From assembly GCA_029250345.1 (NCBI GenBank), contig JAQXFL010000122.1, forward strand, positions 1-10,815: 10,815 bases of DNA. The letters are read 5' to 3'. The notes under the pieces are model-generated. The model did no database searches, was not told the DNA's origin, and was given only the letters and a program-made list of their open reading frames with translations. Positions 1 to 6,446 of this stretch are shown here, piece after piece (positions within the stretch are counted from its first letter, which is position 1; every line of letters begins with the position of its first letter). Origin of the DNA: Candidatus Poseidoniaceae archaeon. Its GTDB lineage: Archaea > Thermoplasmatota > Poseidoniia > Poseidoniales > Poseidoniaceae. The position numbers and the translations under genes are program-made.

Positions 1-1
1 C

Positions 2-670
2 CTGTCGCTGAACAGCTTGGTCATCGGATACGACCAGCCTCTGGTGAAGCCGATTACTCTTGATGTTCATGAAGGTGAGATCATCGCAATCCTAGGGCCT
101 TCTGGGATCGGAAAGACGACGCTGATCCGAACCATTGCAGGACTCGTTCGCCCACTTGATGGAGACTTTGACCTTCGTGTCAAGCGAAGTGGTGGACTTG
201 GATACATCCCACAACGGTTGGGGCTTGTTCGACACGCAACCGTTGCTCACAACGTCTCACTTGGAGCTCGCTTGAGCGTGGGTTGGTCAAAGACCATGTT
301 TAAAGATCGAAAGGAGAGAACGCTAGAAGCCATTCGAACCCTTGGTATCGAAGAAAAGGCGTCTGAACCAGTGCGGCGGTTATCTGGTGGGCAACAACGC
401 AGAGTTGCTACAGCGCGAACACTGGCCCAACGCCCACAACTCATGCTTGCTGACGAATTCCTAGGTGAACTCGATCAAACGAACGTCGACATCGTTCTTG
501 GTGCAGTTCATGAATTGGTCGAGAACGGAACTGCGGTCATTATGGTTGAACACCATGAAGACAATGCGAAGGAATTTGCTACCCGGATATGGGAGATTAA
601 AGACGGGCAATTCATTGACATGTCGATCGATGAATGGACGTCGAGTCAATCGAAGGAGGAAGAGGAATGA
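2..670 (+). CDS. ABC transporter ATP-binding protein, phosphonate-type (PhnC-like), 5' partial
   Basis: This is the cytoplasmic ATPase of an ABC importer and powers uptake through the permease encoded next. The reading frame is open to the window edge, and residues before the in-frame TTG at 17 already resemble the first strand of ABC ATPases, so the true start probably lies just outside. Numbering from that TTG, all ATPase motifs are present: Walker A GPSGIGKTT at 27-35, Q-loop Gln66, signature LSGGQ at 122-126, Walker B LMLADE at 142-147 and the switch His179. The stop overlaps the next start (ATGA, 667-670), which shows translational coupling. Phosphonate-type specificity is inferred from the PhnE-like partner, because the ATPase alone would fit several importer families. 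The substrate-binding protein (PhnD-like) is not visible and may lie to the left. Confidence 0.88.
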   Translation: MSLNSLVIGYDQPLVKPITLDVHEGEIIAILGPSGIGKTTLIRTIAGLVRPLDGDFDLRVKRSGGLGYIPQRLGLVRHATVAHNVSLGARLSVGWSKTMFKDRKERTLEAIRTLGIEEKASEPVRRLSGGQQRRVATARTLAQRPQLMLADEFLGELDQTNVDIVLGAVHELVENGTAVIMVEHHEDNAKEFATRIWEIKDGQFIDMSIDEWTSSQSKEEEE

Positions 671-1554
671 AGTACCGCTTGTTTGGTATAATTTTCATCC
701 TTTTCTTCCTTGCCTGGCAGACGCTGGACGGGCTTGTTGAAGGCGACTGGGGTCGGCTTGAGGGTGGCCTATCCAACCTCGTAGTGTTCTTTGAGGAGAG
801 TATGTGGCCTCCCAATTGGAGCGTTCTTGAAGCTCGCTCATACCCGGTGTGTGAACAAGATATCGAATTCTTCTGTTCCGTCGGATATCTAGGAATGATG
901 GAAACGCTAAAAATTGCCTTTGTTTCCACCATTTTAGGTTTTATCGGAGCAATTTCACTTTCATCGTTGGCTGCACGAAACTTGATGCCACTGTACATCT
1001 CACTCCCTGTTCGAATCTTTCTCTCAGCCGTTCGAAGTTTACCGAGTTTGATTTGGGCTATTTTGTTTGTAATCGTTATTGGATTCGGTCCACTTTCTGG
1101 CGTTCTCGCCATGACGTTTTACACGGTAGGGTATCTTGGAAAATTGCAATATGAAGTGTTCGAAGGCATGGCAAACGATCCGCTGGAAGCAGGTCGAGCC
1201 ATGGGTTTGAGTCGTTCAAGTATTGTATTCAACATTGTCATACCCGAGAACAGTAACCATCTGCTCAGTCAAATCATGTTCATGTTCGAGTACAATGTTC
1301 GTCACGGGACCGTTATTGGAATCGTTGGTGCAGGAGGAATTGGCTACTACATCAACACGTATCTGAAGTTCCTCCAATACGACAAGGTCTTCGCGCTGTT
1401 GATTCTTATCTTTATTGTCGTTGTACTGATTGATTTGCTGTCGTTAGCCATCCGGTCCTTTGTCAATGAGGAAGGGGATGTTCGTAAACCGACGTGGTTG
1501 AACATGTTGCTTAAAGCGAGAAAGAAAAAGAGTAATTCCGGCGATGTTGCTTGA
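667..1554 (+). CDS. ABC transporter permease, phosphonate type (PhnE-like)
   Basis: This is the membrane-spanning permease (295 residues) of the importer powered by the preceding ATPase. The ATG at 667 is chosen over an in-frame ATG at 634 because AAGGAGGA (653-660) sits 6 bases upstream and the start overlaps the ATPase stop. There is an N-terminal membrane helix (about 5-20), a loop, then a binding-protein-dependent permease core with about five further helices. The coupling loop reads EAGRAMGLS (174-182), followed by the GIVGAGGIG motif (218-226), which is very characteristic of PhnE-type permeases. An extracytoplasmic stretch before the core carries two cysteines (Cys62, Cys70) that could form a disulfide. 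Phosphonate, phosphite or phosphate esters are the likely cargo by family. The stop is directly followed by the convergent gene's stop. Confidence 0.87.
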   Translation: MKYRLFGIIFILFFLAWQTLDGLVEGDWGRLEGGLSNLVVFFEESMWPPNWSVLEARSYPVCEQDIEFFCSVGYLGMMETLKIAFVSTILGFIGAISLSSLAARNLMPLYISLPVRIFLSAVRSLPSLIWAILFVIVIGFGPLSGVLAMTFYTVGYLGKLQYEVFEGMANDPLEAGRAMGLSRSSIVFNIVIPENSNHLLSQIMFMFEYNVRHGTVIGIVGAGGIGYYINTYLKFLQYDKVFALLILIFIVVVLIDLLSLAIRSFVNEEGDVRKPTWLNMLLKARKKKSNSGDVA

Positions 1555-1770
1555 TTACTCTGCCGCAATGTGCAACGAACCTTCTTTGTAAAAGACTTGA
1601 ATTCTATCAGGGACTTTACGAGTCAAAGCAGCGACTGCTTCGTACACTTCGTCTTCTTTGACTTTGAACGACTTCGCAGCTTTGGAAGTCGACCAAGCAA
1701 CCGTTTCAAAATCGGATTGTCGAATCCACTCAAAGATTCGGGCTTCAAGTTCTGTTAATTCCTCGGCCAT
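1555..1770 (-). CDS. Small winged-helix-like hypothetical protein
   Basis: I cannot assign this 71-residue protein to a named family. Its predicted layout resembles a winged helix-turn-helix: helix 1 around residues 6-18, a helix-turn-helix around 27-50 (STSKAAKSFKV, then an acidic EDEVYEAVAALTRK helix), and a beta-hairpin wing near 57-69. The ATG at 1770 (minus strand) is preferred because the protein begins as a compact acidic domain there; the frame also permits a start at 1830, whose extra 20 residues look unlike a domain. No clear Shine-Dalgarno site is seen. It lies 63 bases after gpsA on the same strand and is probably cotranscribed. Its stop codon abuts the permease stop with no spacer. 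It could be a DNA-binding regulator or a small protein-interaction domain. Confidence 0.62.
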   Translation of the reverse strand: MAEELTELEARIFEWIRQSDFETVAWSTSKAAKSFKVKEDEVYEAVAALTRKVPDRIQVFYKEGSLHIAAE

Positions 1771-1833
1771 GAGTATCGCAGTGCGACTACCCTCAAAACA
1801 GCACCGCATAAAATCGGCTTGAAAAAGCATCCA

Positions 1834-2832
1834 TCAACCAAGTGCGACCATTCTTCGACAGCATTCTTCAGCGTCGATGTAGCCGTCCAGCAGTGTGCTG
1901 AGTGCTTTGGTAAAAGGTGTATCAATCCCATCGTCTTCTGCACGTTCTGCAAACATCCGAGTCGCTCGAACACCTTCAGCGACCATGTGCATTTCTTCTA
2001 AGGCTTGTTCGACGGTAAGGCCCGTTCCAAGTTTTTCACCCATTGTTCGATTTCGACCATGTGGTGAGGTCGCAGTAACGTAAAGGTCGCCAAGTCCAGC
2101 CGGTCCAAAAGCAACTTCGGCACGCGCTCCGAGTTGTGGAAGAAGGATACATCCTTCTTTGAATCCAGCCATAAAAATGGCTGCTTTGAGGTTGTCACCG
2201 CCAAGTGAACCTACTTTTTTGAGTCCATCGACGAGTCCACAGGCAAGAGCGACGACGTTTTTGAACGCCCCCCAAAGTTCTGCACCAGCAGGGTCAGCAG
2301 CCGGATGGAGAATGAATGTTTGAGTCGTGAGTGTGGTGGCAAGATGCTGAGCGACTGAGACGTCTTCGCTGGCAACGAGTGCGGTTGTCATAACTCCGCT
2401 GGCAGCTTCTGGAGCGATGGTTGGACCAGTGACAACGGCCAACGTATTGTTTTTCCCAGCGACGTTGAGTTTCTCCTGAATGGCTTCGGAAATGAGTGTG
2501 TTACCTGGTGCCAATCCTTTCGCTAAGTCAAGCAAAACATGACCGGGCCGCAGGTGTGGAATGATTTGGTCTACGACTTTCAAAATCACTGAGGATGGAA
2601 CAGCAAGCACGACGATTTCAACGCCTTCGAGTGCTTCTTCTATGTGCATGGTCGCCTCCAAACCATCGAGAGAATGTTCGGGTAGATATTTTGAGTTGAC
2701 CGAATCCATCGTAATGGATTCGTAGACTTCTTGCTCAATGGTCCATCCTTTGACATGATGGTTATCTGCCAACCACATACGAGCGATGGCTGTTCCCCAA
2801 TTTCCTAATCCTAAAATCGCAATATGTGCCAT
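1834..2832 (-). CDS. gpsA: NAD(P)-dependent sn-glycerol-3-phosphate dehydrogenase
   Basis: The enzyme interconverts dihydroxyacetone phosphate and sn-glycerol 3-phosphate using NAD(P)H in the cytoplasm; the product is the backbone of bacterial-type glycerolipids. At 332 residues it has the family's usual length. The N-terminal Rossmann domain starts with GLGNWG (8-13), followed by the conserved AKGL (104-107) and GPT (136-138). The C-terminal helical domain has the catalytic lysine in AFKNVVALACG (Lys191), GGDN (211-214), GLGDL (246-250) and the substrate-binding RNR (260-262). All key residues appear present, so it should be active. It lies between the endonuclease IV-like gene and the small winged-helix gene on the same strand. 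No Shine-Dalgarno site is evident; instead a near-perfect palindrome touches the start codon. In an archaeal host this stereochemistry is notable, since archaeal lipids normally use glycerol 1-phosphate. Confidence 0.95.
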   Translation of the reverse strand: MAHIAILGLGNWGTAIARMWLADNHHVKGWTIEQEVYESITMDSVNSKYLPEHSLDGLEATMHIEEALEGVEIVVLAVPSSVILKVVDQIIPHLRPGHVLLDLAKGLAPGNTLISEAIQEKLNVAGKNNTLAVVTGPTIAPEAASGVMTTALVASEDVSVAQHLATTLTTQTFILHPAADPAGAELWGAFKNVVALACGLVDGLKKVGSLGGDNLKAAIFMAGFKEGCILLPQLGARAEVAFGPAGLGDLYVTATSPHGRNRTMGEKLGTGLTVEQALEEMHMVAEGVRATRMFAERAEDDGIDTPFTKALSTLLDGYIDAEECCRRMVALG

Positions 2833-2847
2833 AGAGACCAGTCTCTA
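2832..2847. repeat. Palindrome at the gpsA start codon
   Basis: Two 7-base arms, TAGAGAC (2832-2838) and GTCTCTA (2841-2847), are perfect reverse complements separated by CA. The last base of one arm is the first base of the gpsA start codon. This could be an operator for a dimeric repressor. As RNA, opening the innermost pair leaves a short stem with a 4-base loop that could hinder initiation. No function is known. Confidence 0.5.
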
Positions 2848-2874
2848 CGCCGCTCACTTCACTTATGTTAGTTG

Positions 2875-2887
2875 CCACTATAATTCG
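2875..2887 (-). promoter_or_regulatory. Possible TATA-like element upstream of gpsA
   Basis: Read on the minus strand, the segment contains AATTATAG about 46-53 bases upstream of the gpsA ATG. That position would give a short leader if it acts as an archaeal TATA box. It could give gpsA its own transcript within the 99-base gap after the upstream gene. The match is weak and based on position and AT-richness alone. Confidence 0.25.
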
Positions 2888-2931
2888 GTCGCATGATGCG
2901 TTTTTCGATGCTAAAACCGTTCAGCACCGCA

Positions 2932-4059
2932 TCAGAAAAGGTCGTCATCGTCCTCTTCATCAAGGTCGAAAACACTCTCATCCTCTTTCTTAGCAGCCTT
3001 CTTTGAAGCTGCTTTCTTTGCCGGCTTCTTCTCTTCTGCCTTTTCAGGTTCTGCAACTGTGCTCTCTGCTTCCGCAGGCTCAGCCTGTTGTTCTCGAGCA
3101 GCCAAGGCAACCGGTGTAGAACCAGTTTGCGCCGACAGTGCCCGTCGGCGGTCTTCTCGAGCTTTACGCTCAAGTTGGCGGTGGCGTGACTTTTCGATGT
3201 TTTGCAACATGTACATTGCATCATGTTCCAAGAGTGGTGAATCCGAAATCAGGGTGATGTCGAGCCATCCTCCATCTTCGACGATGAATTCAGCAAGCGG
3301 TTCAAAGTTAAGATCGGACTTCTTGATTTGCGTGTAATGCATAGCATTTCCAGAGCGATGTTCTACACCGGAGAAGTGACAGTAGAATTCCTTTGTACCT
3401 ATTGTTTCTCGAACTTCATCAAACAATTCGCCATAGTCCTCAGATGTTCTCATCTTTCCATGACCTCGAGCGTGAATGTGAGCGATGTTGAGAACTGGGA
3501 TGGTGCCTTCGACGTGGTTGACGACTTCGAGCACCTCTTCGAGACTCCCCCAGAGTTCTTGACGGCCGGATGTTTCCACACCGATTTTTGAGGGTGTTCC
3601 GTCTTTAATCCACGGAAACACTGGGAATTCATCTTCATCATCATGCCAAATCTCGTGAACTCTGTCGACGATACCTGCGAACACATTTGCAACTTGCTCG
3701 TTTGCAGCGCTGCCGGGATGCATGCCGCCGTAGTGACCAGCGTGGAGTGTGATGTGGCGAGCGTTGATGGTACGAGCCGCCTGCAAGGTTGTTTCAATTT
3801 TCGTCATCGAACGTCCTCGCTCTACACGGTTACCAAGTAATTCTGAGTAGTAAGGTCCGTGAATATTCATTTCAAAATCCGTCTTGTTAGCCAAAACACC
3901 GGCTTGCCAGTATTGCTCAAAGTGTTGAGGAGCGACCATACGGACGGTTTGAACTTCCATCGTTTCTAGGCCGAGGGAAATAATATCATCCATTCCTTCG
4001 ACGATTGTACGTCCTTTGCACGAGAGTGGAACGCCTGCAGGTCCGAGTTTAATTGGCAT
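2932..4059 (-). CDS. Endonuclease IV-like TIM-barrel protein (AP endonuclease family 2) with charged C-terminal tail
   Basis: The protein has 375 residues, against roughly 280 for the E. coli enzyme. Residues 1-290 form the TIM barrel of the Nfo/AP endonuclease 2 family, which incises DNA at abasic sites using a trinuclear zinc centre. Likely metal ligands by comparison with E. coli Nfo are His67, His106, Glu162, His194, His228 and His241. Three expected acidic ligands are changed: Asn191 (Asp179 in E. coli), Ala239 (Asp229) and Asp273 (Glu261). The HARGHG and SGVEH segments resemble archaeal members of the family. After about residue 300 comes a basic, probably coiled segment, an Ala/Glu-rich linker, a lysine-rich stretch (344-358) and a very acidic end finishing DDDDLF (370-375). 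The tail may mediate DNA or protein contacts. Repair activity is inferred; a sugar-isomerase role of the same fold is less likely. Confidence 0.8.
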   Translation of the reverse strand: MPIKLGPAGVPLSCKGRTIVEGMDDIISLGLETMEVQTVRMVAPQHFEQYWQAGVLANKTDFEMNIHGPYYSELLGNRVERGRSMTKIETTLQAARTINARHITLHAGHYGGMHPGSAANEQVANVFAGIVDRVHEIWHDDEDEFPVFPWIKDGTPSKIGVETSGRQELWGSLEEVLEVVNHVEGTIPVLNIAHIHARGHGKMRTSEDYGELFDEVRETIGTKEFYCHFSGVEHRSGNAMHYTQIKKSDLNFEPLAEFIVEDGGWLDITLISDSPLLEHDAMYMLQNIEKSRHRQLERKAREDRRRALSAQTGSTPVALAAREQQAEPAEAESTVAEPEKAEEKKPAKKAASKKAAKKEDESVFDLDEEDDDDLF

Positions 4060-4205
4060 AATTCACGTCCCCGCAGGAACAACCCAAGTGTCTTCCTATG
4101 ATAATCCCTTTCCGTTGGCTGTCCGCAAAAAATGGCTTTTTTACGCAGTCTTCGTTAAGCAGTTACATACGACCATTCATGAACTCCTCCCGCCGAGGGC
4201 TGTTT
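4060..4205. promoter_or_regulatory. Divergent promoter region between the endonuclease IV-like gene and ribB
   Basis: These 146 bases separate two divergent starts and must hold both promoters if the clusters are transcribed independently. For the minus-strand gene, ATTATCATA (4097-4105, read on minus) lies 38-46 bases upstream of the ATG as a TATA-like candidate. For ribB, TTACATAC (4163-4170) lies 36-43 bases upstream of its ATG. A homopolymer-rich stretch (4126-4143) sits between them. Both TATA assignments are tentative. I see no FMN riboswitch fold elements. Confidence 0.45.
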
Positions 4206-4916
4206 ATGGACGAGCATGTTAAAGCCGCAGTTGACGCTTTCCGGAACGGAATGCCAGTTTGTCTATTTGACTCTGAAAAGCGCGAAGGTGAAACGGATTT
4301 GTTGTTCCCGGGTCAGAGCGCTCAACCTGCAACCATGCGCCAGTTAAGACAAGACTGTGGCGGCTTACTTTTCCTTGCAATTGGGCATGATGTTGGTGAA
4401 TTGTTTTCCCTACCCTTCTTGCAAGATCTCCATACCCAAGATGCGCTCACCGAACAATTCCCAGTGTTACGCCAATTGGTCACCAATGACCTACGTTATG
4501 ATGCTCGCTCGGCGTTTACTCTTTCATTGAATCACAGAGATACATACACTGGAATTACCGATGTGGACCGCTCACTCACAACACGACGGTTTGCTGAACT
4601 CACAAACGAGCTTATGGAATCTGGAATTCACGGAGAAGAAGCACAAGTGGCTCTTGGTAAAGAATTCAGAACCCCCGGTCACATCCCAGTGTGCCGTGAA
4701 ACTGAAGGCGGTCTCTCTCGCCGTCAAGGTCACACAGAATTAGCAGTCGGGCTAGCGAGATTATCAGGAATGACTCCAGTGGTTATCGGAGCAGAAATGC
4801 TTGAAGAAAATGGAGATAATGCCCTTTCAGTCGAAGACGCTCGTGCATGGGCACTCGAGAGAAACATTCCTTTCCTCGAAGGGGCACAACTCATTGATGC
4901 ATTGAATGCAGAATGA
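4206..4916 (+). CDS. ribB: 3,4-dihydroxy-2-butanone 4-phosphate synthase, archaeal type
   Basis: The enzyme converts D-ribulose 5-phosphate into formate and 3,4-dihydroxy-2-butanone 4-phosphate, the four-carbon precursor of riboflavin. The start at 4206 gives 236 residues, close to archaeal homologues, and has GAGGG (4195-4199) 6 bases upstream. The in-frame ATG at 4098 would add 36 residues lacking family resemblance. Key motifs are FDSEKREGETD (21-31, acidic Mg site), TGITDVDRS (115-123), PGHI (157-160), GHTE (175-178) and EMLE (197-200). REGETD, rather than the bacterial REnEgD form, points to archaeal ancestry. There is no fused GTP cyclohydrolase II domain. It is the first gene of the plus-strand flavin cluster, with ribL following after 61 bases. 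Confidence 0.93.
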   Translation: MDEHVKAAVDAFRNGMPVCLFDSEKREGETDLLFPGQSAQPATMRQLRQDCGGLLFLAIGHDVGELFSLPFLQDLHTQDALTEQFPVLRQLVTNDLRYDARSAFTLSLNHRDTYTGITDVDRSLTTRRFAELTNELMESGIHGEEAQVALGKEFRTPGHIPVCRETEGGLSRRQGHTELAVGLARLSGMTPVVIGAEMLEENGDNALSVEDARAWALERNIPFLEGAQLIDALNAE

Positions 4917-4977
4917 ATGTGTATCTCTATCCGGTAAAACAATGTGTGACAATACTTTCACAGCAACAGGTGAGCAT

Positions 4978-5424
4978 ATGAAGCGCGTCATGGCAGTCGG
5001 AGTTTTTGACCTGTTGCACGCTGGTCATCTGCACTACATGGAACAAGCCAAATCACTCGGAGACCATCTAACGGTTGTCGTCGCTCATGACGATACAGTA
5101 CGTATGAGGAAGCATGAGCCAGTGACTGGACAAGAACTTCGTCGCAGGATGGTTAACGGCTTGAAGCCGGTCGATGAAGCACTTATTGGCAACCCTCCCG
5201 AAGTACCAATTTTCGATATTTTACCCGTTGTCAAACCCGATGTAATTGCTTTGGGATACGATCAAGAACACGCAGAAGACAGAATCCGCTCTCGTCTTGA
5301 CGAACTCGGTTACCAGCACATCGAAGTAACACGGGTCGAAGGCTTAAGCGATGATTTGGATGGAACTCGGAAAATCATCGCCCGAATCCTTCAGCGCTCA
5401 AACCAATCGGAGCGTGATGCCTGA
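4978..5424 (+). CDS. ribL: FAD synthetase, archaeal cytidylyltransferase-like
   Basis: RibL transfers AMP from ATP to FMN to make FAD, a job done in bacteria by the unrelated RibF. The ATG at 4978 is preceded by AGGTGA (4968-4973) and gives 148 residues, matching the roughly 150 of the Methanocaldococcus protein. In-frame starts at 4906 and 4942 would prepend residues unlike the family. The nucleotidyltransferase fold begins with the VGVFD strand; its nucleotide-binding HAGH is at 14-17, followed by a TVRMRKHEPV loop. The RRRMVNGLKPVDEALIG segment is typical of this archaeal branch. A generic glycerol-3-phosphate cytidylyltransferase is the main alternative, but length, motif details and position inside a riboflavin cluster favour RibL. 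The stop overlaps the next start by one base (TGATG). Confidence 0.9.
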   Translation: MKRVMAVGVFDLLHAGHLHYMEQAKSLGDHLTVVVAHDDTVRMRKHEPVTGQELRRRMVNGLKPVDEALIGNPPEVPIFDILPVVKPDVIALGYDQEHAEDRIRSRLDELGYQHIEVTRVEGLSDDLDGTRKIIARILQRSNQSERDA

Positions 5425-6029
5425 TGTTTACCGGCATTGTACAAGGGACAGGAACCGTTCTTGCTGTTGAAGAGAAGCAATCTGTTCACACGTTAACCAT
5501 CCAAATTCCCAACACCGACCGTTTAGCAATCGGTGCAAGTGTGGCCGTTGACGGTGCTTGTCTAACAGCAGTCCGGATTGAAGGCTTGAGTGTTGATTTT
5601 GATGTCATCCCTGAAACACTCGAACGCACGACGCTTGGACAACTTGAGGCAGGTTCATCTGTGAACATTGAACGATCGTTGAAGTTTGGAGATGAAATTG
5701 GTGGACATCTCCTCTCGGGTCACATAATGGCAACCGGACTTCTGAACTCAAGAGCAGAAAACGGTGAAGGCATGGATTTCCAAATCTTGGTGCCTGCTGA
5801 TTTAAGAAAATACGTCATGGAGAAAGGCTACATCGCAATCGATGGAATCTCTCTTACCATAGGCTCAGTTCACGAAGGCGCTTTTTCAATTCATATCATC
5901 CCAGAAACGCTTCGACTCACAACCCTTGGAAGCAAGTTGGTTGGCGATGCAGTTAATTTAGAAATTGATTCAACAACGCAGACGATTGTCTCCACCGTAG
6001 AACGAGTACTTGAAGAAAAAAGGAGTTAA
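5424..6029 (+). CDS. ribE: Riboflavin synthase, bacterial-type alpha chain
   Basis: The enzyme dismutates two 6,7-dimethyl-8-ribityllumazine molecules to riboflavin plus the pyrimidine that lumazine synthase reuses. The 201 residues match the bacterial and eukaryotic trimeric enzyme. The protein is an internal duplication of two lumazine-binding barrels (about 1-97 and 98-195): VIPETLERTTLG (61-72) is echoed by IIPETLRLTTLG (158-169), and VDGACLT (42-48) by IDGISLT (139-145). The N-terminus MFTGIVQ and the GGHLLSGH linker (93-100) are hallmarks. Many archaea use a different, lumazine-synthase-related RibC, so this copy probably came from bacteria. The symbol follows E. coli; the same family is called ribC or ribE elsewhere. 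It is translationally coupled to ribL, and its last codons contain the ribosome site for ribH. Confidence 0.95.
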   Translation: MFTGIVQGTGTVLAVEEKQSVHTLTIQIPNTDRLAIGASVAVDGACLTAVRIEGLSVDFDVIPETLERTTLGQLEAGSSVNIERSLKFGDEIGGHLLSGHIMATGLLNSRAENGEGMDFQILVPADLRKYVMEKGYIAIDGISLTIGSVHEGAFSIHIIPETLRLTTLGSKLVGDAVNLEIDSTTQTIVSTVERVLEEKRS

Positions 6030-6033
6030 TACT

Positions 6034-6432
6034 ATGTCAAATATTGCTGTTGTCTGTGGTTCTTTCCACAAATCGGAAATCGAACGTATGTTGGAATGGG
6101 CACGCGATGAATCCAGTGAACTCGGACTCGACATTGTAGATGTCGTTTGGGTACCAGGTGCCATGGAAGTCCCCCTTGCAATCGATCGCCTCTTAGCTGA
6201 CGATGAGATTGATGGAGTGGCTTGTTTGGGTATTATCGAACGTGGTCAAACGCAACATGGTTTGGCGATGGGCCAAGCTGTTATCAAGACCATAATCGAA
6301 CTCCAACTCGTTCATGAAAAGCCAGTCGGACTCGGAATCATCGGCCCAGGTGCGGAGCCAGAGCATATCGAGCCGCGCCTTGAACCGCATGCACGAGCCG
6401 CAGTGGCAGCAATTTCTTCAATGCTTGAATGA
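6034..6432 (+). CDS. ribH: 6,7-dimethyl-8-ribityllumazine synthase, archaeal type
   Basis: Lumazine synthase condenses the ribityl-pyrimidine with the RibB product to form the substrate of riboflavin synthase, and usually assembles as pentamers or capsids. The ATG at 6034 has AAGGAG (6020-6025) 8 bases upstream and gives 132 residues. Motifs are an aromatic at position 11 for ring stacking, PGAMEVP (41-47), RGQTQH with catalytic-type His75 (70-75), and GLGIIGPG (99-106). Arg115 is a candidate phosphate ligand. The GPG loop and short length resemble methanogen RibH rather than bacterial enzymes. The RibC-type archaeal riboflavin synthase is a relative, but the RGxTxH signature supports lumazine synthase. 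It starts 4 bases after the riboflavin synthase stop. Confidence 0.9.
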   Translation: MSNIAVVCGSFHKSEIERMLEWARDESSELGLDIVDVVWVPGAMEVPLAIDRLLADDEIDGVACLGIIERGQTQHGLAMGQAVIKTIIELQLVHEKPVGLGIIGPGAEPEHIEPRLEPHARAAVAAISSMLE

Positions 6433-6446
6433 AGCGAGGAATAACC

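Noticed and set aside
612..1112. A 166-residue open frame on the minus strand
   Set aside because: It lies opposite the ATPase end and the permease, both with clear family motifs, and its translation shows no domain-like pattern. It is a shadow frame.
3328..3840. Several plus-strand frames of 65-87 residues opposite the endonuclease IV-like gene
   Set aside because: They are opposite a well-supported TIM-barrel coding region and show no family features.
4098..4205. N-terminal extension of RibB from the upstream ATG
   Set aside because: The 36 extra residues do not resemble the family, while 4206 has a GAGGG site at proper distance and gives the expected length.
4060..4205. FMN riboswitch upstream of ribB
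   Set aside because: The region is short and I cannot find the conserved paired elements of the FMN aptamer; the host also looks archaeal.
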